DNA of 35,655 nucleotides from Chloroflexota bacterium (GTDB lineage: Bacteria > Chloroflexota > Anaerolineae > Promineifilales > Promineifilaceae), in the NCBI GenBank assembly GCA_022616275.1, contig JAKEFB010000131.1:1-35655 (forward strand), in the 5' to 3' direction. Under the pieces are notes generated by a model. It did no database searches, had not been told where the DNA came from, and saw only the letters and a program-made list of their open reading frames with translations. Made by a program: the position numbers and the translations under genes. Below are positions 1 through 5,084 of the stretch, piece by piece. Positions within the stretch are counted from its first letter, which is position 1. Every line of letters begins with the position of its first letter.

Positions 1-3
1 TCT

Positions 4-68
4 AGCCACGACAGTCTCCTGAGAAAGGTTTTGGGTTCTCCTCTAGGATGGCTCGTCGTGGCTTTTTT
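4..68 (+). terminator. Candidate rho-independent terminator at left edge
   Basis: A perfect 9-bp inverted repeat pairs positions 4-12 (AGCCACGAC) with 55-63 (GTCGTGGCT) and runs into six T residues at 63-68. The 42-nt loop contains a smaller stem, GAGAA at 21-25 with TTCTC at 36-40. It would end a plus-strand gene lying left of the window. The long loop keeps confidence moderate. Confidence 0.45.
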
Positions 69-133
69 GCAACCTTTTTACAGCCTATTTCGATCTACTG
101 AGTCTAGATCAAGGTGGAAAATACCGTGAGGGA

Positions 134-583
134 ATGAGTTGGATAGCTGTTATTACGGGTGCGCTTGCTGGCTTTGGTAGTCTTTCCTCAGCAATACTAA
201 CAACGATTCTAGGTTCTGCGTTAGCTGGAGTAGTAGCTGGATTGGCTCCCTTTTTCATAGTTGCGACATTAGCAGTGGGAGCAGCTGGCCTTCTCCTCTG
301 GGCTTTTTCTTCGTTAATGCGCGAAGTTGCTGATGCAATAACACAGGCCAGCAGTGAGGGAAGTGGACCGGTAACATTGTCAGTAATGGTTGGTGATGGT
401 GGCGTGACGGGTGTTCTTATTGAGGGTAATGGTTATTCCAGAACTGTATGGTTTGATCCACTTACTAGCCTACTTTTGTTTGCTACTTTCCTAGATTGGA
501 TGTTACGTGTACAGACGCTTTCTGACGTTTATATTGATGCTCGCGAATTTGGTACTTGGCTGATTGACGTTCCAGGCGTTTGA
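134..583 (+). CDS. Small glycine-rich membrane protein of unknown function
   Basis: I do not recognise a family. The 149-residue product starts with two hydrophobic stretches (about residues 4-24 and 28-60) rich in Gly and Ala, including repeated small-xxx-small spacing typical of helices that pack in a membrane. A Ser/Gly-rich linker (about 70-82) and a mixed-polarity C-terminal half follow, with another hydrophobic patch around 110-122. The purine-rich GAGGGA just before the ATG is too close to be a good ribosome site, so the start is uncertain. Base composition is AT-richer than the housekeeping genes to the right, fitting the accessory character of the first 2.5 kb. Confidence 0.5.
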   Translation: MSWIAVITGALAGFGSLSSAILTTILGSALAGVVAGLAPFFIVATLAVGAAGLLLWAFSSLMREVADAITQASSEGSGPVTLSVMVGDGGVTGVLIEGNGYSRTVWFDPLTSLLLFATFLDWMLRVQTLSDVYIDAREFGTWLIDVPGV

Positions 584-678
584 GTAAAAAATTGTGGATA
601 TCTTAGTACCTTTAGATCTCTACAATGAGACGGCCGACATTTCCAGTTGTTAGCATTGTGGTCAGCGCATGTCATAGG

Positions 679-722
679 TGGTGGGGCCTTCTAAGTGTGA
701 TTTATGCCCTGAGGCCCCACCA
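679..722. repeat. 11-bp inverted repeat (hairpin)
   Basis: TGGTGGGGCCT at 679-689 is perfectly repeated in inverse orientation at 712-722, with a 22-nt loop. There is no T-run on either side, so it is not a standard terminator. It lies between the small membrane gene and the integrase remnant, in a stretch (584-753) where I see no gene. Confidence 0.5.
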
Positions 723-753
723 TTAGAGCCGTTCTGGATCAGGCTGTCCTTTA

Positions 754-969
754 TCAGTATGTTCCTGTAAAATAATGGTGATTTGGAGAAGGTCCTTTGC
801 GTATTGCTAGATACTCTCGCAATGCAACGGCAAGCCGACTAGTCATGAAGATGACCCGGTTGTGGTTGCTTTTGCCAGCCAGCACTCCTAGTTGCTGGCT
901 AACCGGGTTGAAGTCCTCAGTCCGTAAACAGTGGAGCTTGCCTGAATGCGAGCCGATGTGAGGTAACAT
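754..969 (-). pseudogene. Tyrosine recombinase (phage-type integrase) fragment
   Basis: The 71-codon reading frame resembles the catalytic-domain core of tyrosine recombinases. A segment reading LRTEDFNP matches the usual 'LRxEDxD' helix. It is followed by a GK-N--RV-F-T stretch in place of the family's GKGNKxRxVPL hairpin, and then by ALREYLAIRK, matching the common 'xALREYL' helix. The arginine that normally sits in the 'GxRxSEL' motif is not visible (GSHSGKL is found instead), and the downstream HxxR...Y box is absent before the stop. A full integrase is normally 300 or more residues, so this is a truncated, mutated relic. It could be mistaken for a small hypothetical gene. Confidence 0.5.
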
Positions 970-1103
970 GTAAAACCAAACCTTTGCTACAACTGACTGT
1001 GTTCTAACAACTTGGCTGGTGGACTGTCAGTTTAAATTCTTGCTCTCTAACAGTGTTGGTTTATGCGAAACTAGCTGCCATTGCATGTTGGAGGAAATAA
1101 AAA

Positions 1104-1355
1104 GTGCGTTCAAACTCATTCAGGCTCACAGTAATTGCATCTCTAATAAATATCTTTTTAGTTTTACCTCTATTGTATTTGAGCCTGAGTGAACGCTACG
1201 AAGATAGCGTTACCGCTTTACTTCTCACGCTGATGGTTGGTACGTTCTTGCAGGTATTGGAGATAAAGATTATCGTGTTAACTCTGCTGAGACTACTGTT
1301 AGAGAAAAGAGCCAATCTTCCTTTCGAGGACCCCACGCTTCGCCAAGGGTCTTGA
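1104..1355 (+). CDS. Small two-helix membrane protein, unknown function
   Basis: The product is 83 residues with a GTG start. The start is supported by GGAGG at 1090-1094, nine bases upstream. Two hydrophobic segments (about residues 9-28 and 37-62) are separated by a short acidic loop (SERYEDS), and the C-terminus is polar. I recognise no family. AT-rich composition matches the surrounding accessory strip. The clear ribosome site is the main reason to accept it as a real gene. Confidence 0.5.
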   Translation: MRSNSFRLTVIASLINIFLVLPLLYLSLSERYEDSVTALLLTLMVGTFLQVLEIKIIVLTLLRLLLEKRANLPFEDPTLRQGS

Positions 1356-1493
1356 TGATATGCACTAGACGGCTTTCTTAACGCCCATTTCATATCTTGG
1401 TTGGGTTTATTGACGTGACTCTTCCCTTAATCTATGGCTTCGACTATTAAGAGGAACAGCCTCATGATGCAAACGACAAGGCTCCCGTACATT

Positions 1494-1817
1494 ATGACCA
1501 ATAAAGAGATTTTAAGTGGAGAACCAATTGTCGGAGGCACGCGAACGCCGGTATGGGCTATTGTCGAGCTGTCTCGAGGATTTACGGCCGTTACGACGCG
1601 AGAAGCCGGCCAACGCGAGAGTAGTGGCGCCGGGCAATTAGCGTATCACTGCCGACGAAATGCAAAATCAGATCCGTTACATTTGAATCAGGCTGTTGTT
1701 GCCGGCCGCTACGGCCGCTCAAACAAGCCGGCCACGACCAGCTTGAAACCCGGTAGAATCTCCGGCATTGCCAGCGTGTCCCCCAGGGCAAATTCTTCAA
1801 CCCTGGTTGGCAAATGA
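1494..1817 (+). pseudogene. DUF433-family antitoxin-like fragment, frameshifted
   Basis: From the ATG at 1494 the frame reads MTNKEILSGEPIVGGTRTPV followed by WAIVE. This is the hallmark N-terminus of DUF433 proteins, which carry GxPxxxGTRxPV and are often antitoxin-like partners of PIN or DUF5615 toxins. After about 30 codons the similarity stops abruptly. The remainder (Arg/Ser-rich, no 'YPhL' helix) does not look like DUF433, so the gene appears broken by a frameshift or deletion near 1580. The tail overlaps a minus-strand Uma2-like remnant. Recognition of the first 25-30 residues is good; the exact end of the relic is unclear. Confidence 0.5.
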
Positions 1818-1831
1818 AAGAGGGAAACCAT
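1709..1831 (-). pseudogene. Uma2-family (DUF820) nuclease C-terminal remnant
   Basis: The minus strand from ATG 1831 to TAG 1709 reads 40 codons containing VEEFALGDTLAMPEILPGFK and ending LFERP. This pattern (…GDTL…LPGF…V..LF) is the standard C-terminus of Uma2-like putative restriction endonucleases, which are abundant in Chloroflexota and cyanobacteria. The catalytic PD-(D/E)XK part is missing, so only the tail of a roughly 190-residue protein remains. It lies in the same frame as the gene upstream (1916-2272), separated by two in-frame stops. Confidence 0.4.
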
Positions 1832-1915
1832 CTATTCGTCTGGCGTGGCCCGGGCCAGGCGCTCGCGGGAGATGAACAAAATGTCCCCCAGCGTGGCCAG
1901 TTCCTGGCCGGTGAT
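1832..1915 (-). pseudogene. 27-codon in-frame extension after a TGA stop
   Basis: Directly after the TGA at 1916-1918 the same minus-strand frame stays open for 27 codons (beginning ITGQELATLGDILF) to a TAG at 1832-1834. The composition is protein-like. It could be the original C-terminus of the 118-residue upstream protein cut off by a nonsense change, or a scrap of another gene. I do not recognise it. Confidence 0.25.
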
Positions 1916-2272
1916 TCAGTCTACACCAACCGGTAAATCAAGCTGCCCATCTATCCACTCTCGCACCAGGGCGCTGATAGATTTGCGGGCAACGATGGCC
2001 TCAGCATGAAGTACCCCTTTCATGTAAGCGTCAAGATGAACGGTGATCGAATCCGCTACTTCATCGCTGTCAGGTAAGAACGGCTCAAAGTATTCGGCCG
2101 GGTAAAGATAACTTTCGCCGGAACCATCAATCACCCGTACCATATCGCCATCATTTTCTTCGGGCGGGGCGACTTTATAAACCTGGCCGAGAATCAAGTG
2201 AGGGGCATAATCCTCAGCTAAATCGTCTACGAAAAGCGTTGGATTGTTAACACAACGGACGTATTTACTCAT
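1916..2272 (-). CDS. Antitoxin-like protein: SH3-like domain plus ribbon-helix-helix-like tail
   Basis: The 118-residue protein appears to have two parts. Residues 1-67 (KYVRCVNN…GQVYKV…MVRVIDGSGESYLYPAEYFE) look like a small beta-barrel found in many uncharacterised Chloroflexota and cyanobacterial proteins. Residues 75-112 (SITVHLDAYMKG…ARKSISALVREWIDGQL) resemble a ribbon-helix-helix or CopG-like dimerisation/DNA-binding segment. The ATG overlaps the stop of the upstream gene in an ATGA arrangement, so the two are translationally coupled, as in toxin-antitoxin modules. The antitoxin role is inferred from architecture and pairing only. Confidence 0.55.
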   Translation of the reverse strand: MSKYVRCVNNPTLFVDDLAEDYAPHLILGQVYKVAPPEENDGDMVRVIDGSGESYLYPAEYFEPFLPDSDEVADSITVHLDAYMKGVLHAEAIVARKSISALVREWIDGQLDLPVGVD

Positions 2273-2511
2273 TCTTGCTTTTTCAACCTTCGTTTAATCT
2301 TTTCCAGTCGTTTGCCAATACCATGTGCTTCGTACCAGTGTAGCTCTACAAGCCAGATCTCGTTGTTCTCATACTTTACCAGAGCCACACCTTTGAGTTT
2401 GCGCCAATGACCATGGCCAAAGGTGCGATTGAGATAATGACGGATGTCTACACCAGTGCCTTTAGCAATAACCTGGACATTGGTGATCTCACTGATTCGC
2501 TCGTAATTCAC
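2269..2511 (-). CDS. Conserved small basic protein, possible toxin partner
   Basis: The 80-residue protein ends in a very basic helix (KRLEKIKRRLKKQE). A central segment (GHWRKLKGVALVKYENNEIW then ELHWYEAHGIG) resembles an uncharacterised small-protein family common in cyanobacteria and Chloroflexota. It is the first gene of a two-gene unit, and its TGA overlaps the ATG of the ribbon-helix-helix-like gene by four bases. Size, charge and coupling suggest a toxin or a regulator, but no known toxin active site is visible. A promoter-like extended -10 lies about 32 nt upstream. Confidence 0.5.
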   Translation of the reverse strand: MNYERISEITNVQVIAKGTGVDIRHYLNRTFGHGHWRKLKGVALVKYENNEIWLVELHWYEAHGIGKRLEKIKRRLKKQE

Positions 2512-2543
2512 TGCATCTAATTCTAGTTCAACTTTAGTCGGTT

Positions 2544-2552
2544 AGTATAACA
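2544..2552 (-). promoter_or_regulatory. Extended -10 promoter for the toxin/antitoxin-like pair
   Basis: Read on the minus strand, this is TGTTATACT, a match to the extended -10 form TGnTATAAT with one mismatch. No good -35 hexamer is seen, which is common for extended -10 promoters. The expected start site is about 25 nt ahead of the ATG at 2511. Confidence 0.4.
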
Positions 2553-2612
2553 TATATTATGCGCGCGTTGATCAGCTTACCCGCCATACCAGAGGCCCCC
2601 ACCCAAAGCTCC

Positions 2613-2647
2613 TAAAATCCAAAATCCAAAATCTAAAATCCAAAATC
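2613..2647. repeat. Five tandem heptamers YAAAATC
   Basis: Five consecutive 7-nt units (TAAAATC, CAAAATC, CAAAATC, TAAAATC, CAAAATC) fill the space just upstream of the proS -10 hexamer. This is one of several gene-boundary arrays in the window built from 6-9-nt units, each with a different unit. Confidence 0.8.
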
Positions 2648-2652
2648 CCCGC

Positions 2653-2658
2653 TATAAT
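2653..2658 (+). promoter_or_regulatory. -10 hexamer of a probable leaderless promoter for proS
   Basis: A consensus TATAAT ends 7 nt before the proS ATG at 2666, so transcription starting at the usual distance would begin at or next to the start codon. No Shine-Dalgarno sequence precedes the ATG. No clear -35 is present because the heptamer array occupies that position. Confidence 0.5.
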
Positions 2659-2665
2659 ACCCCTC

Positions 2666-4102
2666 ATGTCTGACAAACTCATCTCTCGCAGCGAAGATTT
2701 CAACGAGTGGTACAACACGCTCGTCCTCAAGGCCGACCTGGCCGATTATGGCCCTGTGCGGGGGACGATGATCGTCAAGCCCTATGGCTGGGCCTTGTGG
2801 GAAAATATCCAGCAGGCCCTGGACCGGCGCTTCAAGGCCACCGGCCACCAGAACGCCGCCTTCCCCATGTTTATACCGGAGAGCTTTATCAAGCGCGAAG
2901 CCAAGCACGTCGCCGGCTTCTCGCCCGAGCTGGCCGTCGTCACCCACGCCGGCGGCGAAAAGCTGGAAGAACCGCTCGTCGTCCGGCCGACCTCGGAAAC
3001 GATCATCGGCCACACCTATGCCAAATGGGTCCAGAGCTACCGCGACCTGCCCATTCTGATTAACCTGTGGAACAGCGTCGTCCGTTGGGAGCTGCGGACC
3101 AAGCTCTTCCTGCGCACCTCCGAGTTTTACTGGCAGGAAGGCCACACCGCCCACGCCACGGCCGAGGAAGCCGCCTTCGAAACGCGCCAGATGCTGGACG
3201 TTTACACCGACTTTGCCGTCAATGACATGGCCATTCCCGTTATCCCCGGCGAGAAATCGGAGGCGGAGCGCTTCGCCGGGGCTGACCGGACCTTTACCAT
3301 TGAGGCCATGATGGGCGACCGGCGCGCCCTGCAGGCCGGCACCTCCCACAACCTGGGCCAGAACTTTGCCAGGGCCTTCGACATTAAATATCTCGACCAG
3401 AACAACACCCTCCAATATTGCTGGACTACCTCCTGGGGGCTGAGCACCCGCGTTATCGGGGCCATCATCATGGTCCACGGCGACGACCAGGGGCTTATCC
3501 TGCCGCCGCGCCTGGCCCCCTACCAGACGGTGATCGTGCCGATCTTCAGGAGCGACGAAGAAAAAGGGCCGGTCATGGCCGCCGTGGAGCGCCTCGGCCG
3601 GGAGCTGGCCGCCGGCGGCATCCGTGTCAAAGTGGACGACCGCGAGCAGCTCACGCCCGGCTTTAAGTTCAACGACTGGGAGCTGCGGGGCGTGCCCAGC
3701 CGGGTCGAAGTCGGGCCGCGCGACGTGGCCAACAACAGCGTCGCCCTGGCCCGCCGCGACGTCCCCGGCCGGGCCGGCAAGCAGTTCGTCGCCCAGGACG
3801 GCCTGGTAGACACCGTCAGGCAACTGCTAGACGACATCCAGGCGGCCATGCTGGAAAAGGCGCGCCAGTTCCGCGAGGCCAATACCCACATGCCCCAGGA
3901 GTATGACTCGTTCAAGGAGGCCGTCCAGGACGGCTTTGCCCGCGTCTGGTGGGCCGGCACGCCGGCCGACGAAGCCCGGATCAAGGAAGAGACCAAAGCG
4001 ACCATTCGCTGCTTCCCCCTGGACCAGCCCGAAGCGAGCGGGGTCTGCTTCTACACCGGCCGGCCAGGCGGCCGTATGGCCATCTTCGCCCGCGCTTATT
4101 AG
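2666..4102 (+). CDS. proS: Prolyl-tRNA synthetase (archaeal/Thermus type)
   Basis: The enzyme charges tRNA-Pro with proline in the cytoplasm. The 478-residue length and the C-terminal Tyr are typical of the type without the editing insertion. Class II motifs are clear: the TSE proline/ATP loop in PLVVRPTSETIIG, motif 2 with FLRTSEFYWQEGHTA, a GTSHNLGQNFA loop, and motif 3 in GLSTRVIGAIIMVHGDDQG. The anticodon-binding domain follows (about residues 285-385). The C-terminal domain, which in Thermus and archaea usually binds zinc through four cysteines, keeps only one or two of them here: WWAGTPADEARIKEE replaces the first pair, and GVCFYTG has only one of the second. The start is chosen at the first ATG giving the normal N-terminus and sits next to a -10 hexamer. 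Confidence 0.95.
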   Translation: MSDKLISRSEDFNEWYNTLVLKADLADYGPVRGTMIVKPYGWALWENIQQALDRRFKATGHQNAAFPMFIPESFIKREAKHVAGFSPELAVVTHAGGEKLEEPLVVRPTSETIIGHTYAKWVQSYRDLPILINLWNSVVRWELRTKLFLRTSEFYWQEGHTAHATAEEAAFETRQMLDVYTDFAVNDMAIPVIPGEKSEAERFAGADRTFTIEAMMGDRRALQAGTSHNLGQNFARAFDIKYLDQNNTLQYCWTTSWGLSTRVIGAIIMVHGDDQGLILPPRLAPYQTVIVPIFRSDEEKGPVMAAVERLGRELAAGGIRVKVDDREQLTPGFKFNDWELRGVPSRVEVGPRDVANNSVALARRDVPGRAGKQFVAQDGLVDTVRQLLDDIQAAMLEKARQFREANTHMPQEYDSFKEAVQDGFARVWWAGTPADEARIKEETKATIRCFPLDQPEASGVCFYTGRPGGRMAIFARAY

Positions 4103-4105
4103 GCC

Positions 4106-4138
4106 AGGTGACTGTCACTTCCCAAGTGACAGTCACCT
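4106..4138. repeat. Perfect 15-bp palindrome with 3-nt loop
   Basis: AGGTGACTGTCACTT at 4106-4120 and its exact inverse at 4124-4138 are separated by CCC. The core GTGACTGTCAC is itself nearly symmetric. It begins four bases after the proS stop and ends before the phosphoesterase start. It has no T-run. It could be a dispersed hairpin element, an mRNA-stabilising structure or a terminator-like stem. Confidence 0.85.
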
Positions 4139-4149
4139 CACCAGCGACG

Positions 4150-4956
4150 ATGCCGGCCGACACCGTCTACTTCGCCCACATCAGCGACACCCATTTTGGC
4201 CCCACGGCCGGTTACAGCCGCCACGGCCATTTTCCCCTGCCCTGCGCCCAACGCCTGGTCGAGGTCCTCAATACCCTGCCGGTCCGGCCGGCGTTCGTGG
4301 TTCACACCGGCGACGTCACCACCCACCCGGACCCGGCCGCTTACCGCCTGGCGGCCGAGACCTTTGCCCGGCTGGAGATGCCGATCTACTACGCCAACGG
4401 CAACCACGACACGGCCGCCGCTATCCGCCGTTACCTGCCAATGGGCCCCAAAGAAGACGCCGGCGACGACCCGGAGCGGCTGTCCTACACTTTTGAGGTC
4501 AAGGGCTATCGCTTCCTGGTGCTGGACGGGCGCGGCCCGGATGAGATCGACCCCCAGGGCCTCCTGCCGCCATCGCAACTGGCGCTGGCGGCTGGCGAGG
4601 CCCGACCGGAAGGCCCGCCACTGTGCGTCTTTAGCCACTTTCCCGTCCTGCCCCTCAACTCGCCCTGGATGGACAACAACATGCTGCTCATCAACGGCGA
4701 AGCGCTGCACCAGGCCTTGCGGCCGGCGGCCGGCCGGCTACGCGGCGTCTTCCACGGCCACGTCCACCAGCCCATGCAAAACGTTCGCGACGGCATTCTC
4801 TACGTCAGCGTGGCCAGCGTCTTTTCCCAATTCGCCGCCTGGCCCAACGACCTGGTAGCCCGATATGACCCCAACCACCCACCGGGGTATAATTTTGTCC
4901 ACCTGACGCCCAGGCAAACGATCATCCACCAGCACACTTTTCCACGGCCTCCATGA
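4150..4956 (+). CDS. Calcineurin-like metallophosphoesterase, CpdA-like
   Basis: A 268-residue dinuclear metal phosphoesterase, probably hydrolysing a cyclic nucleotide or another phosphodiester in the cytoplasm. All family motifs are present in order: D13-x-H15 (SDTHFG), GD (residues 54-55, HTGDVTT), GNHD (84-87), an FSHFP histidine, and GHVHQ near the C-terminus. No signal peptide is seen. The frame stays open further upstream, but that would run through the palindrome and into proS, so the ATG at 4150, immediately followed by a family-like N-terminus, is preferred. No clear ribosome site. The CpdA-like assignment is at superfamily level; 3',5'-cAMP as substrate is an inference, made more interesting by the adenylate cyclase at 31.2 kb. 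Confidence 0.8.
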   Translation: MPADTVYFAHISDTHFGPTAGYSRHGHFPLPCAQRLVEVLNTLPVRPAFVVHTGDVTTHPDPAAYRLAAETFARLEMPIYYANGNHDTAAAIRRYLPMGPKEDAGDDPERLSYTFEVKGYRFLVLDGRGPDEIDPQGLLPPSQLALAAGEARPEGPPLCVFSHFPVLPLNSPWMDNNMLLINGEALHQALRPAAGRLRGVFHGHVHQPMQNVRDGILYVSVASVFSQFAAWPNDLVARYDPNHPPGYNFVHLTPRQTIIHQHTFPRPP

Positions 4957-4962
4957 GGCTAT

Positions 4963-5026
4963 AAGTGCCAGGCACGGGGCAGTAGCGACTGGTGGGGCGA
5001 GACTGTTCGCCCCGTGCCTGGCACTT
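4963..5026. repeat. Perfect 18-bp inverted repeat with 28-nt loop
   Basis: AAGTGCCAGGCACGGGGC (4963-4980) is exactly complementary to 5009-5026. The outer part contains AGTGCCAGGCAC, which is organised like the GTGACTGTCAC palindrome at 4106. It separates the phosphoesterase from the molybdopterin oxidoreductase. A half copy (GCCTGGCACTT) recurs at 9522-9532. Confidence 0.85.
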
Positions 5027-5084
5027 GAGTAGGTGGTTGTAAGCGCTTGAAGCATAGAGTAAACTGTCAAATAAAGGAGGTGCT

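Noticed and set aside
1916-1918. In-frame TGA read as selenocysteine
   Set aside because: No selenocysteine-type context or conserved selenoprotein family is involved, and the downstream frame meets another stop after 27 codons.
2613-2647. Tandem repeats taken as a CRISPR array
   Set aside because: Units are only 7 nt and directly adjacent, without spacers, and no cas gene is present. The same holds for the other short arrays.
2633-3823. A 396-codon open frame on the minus strand opposite proS
   Set aside because: It lies wholly antisense to a clear ProRS, has a low-complexity Gly/Val/Asp-rich composition typical of shadows of GC-rich genes, and shows no recognisable domain.
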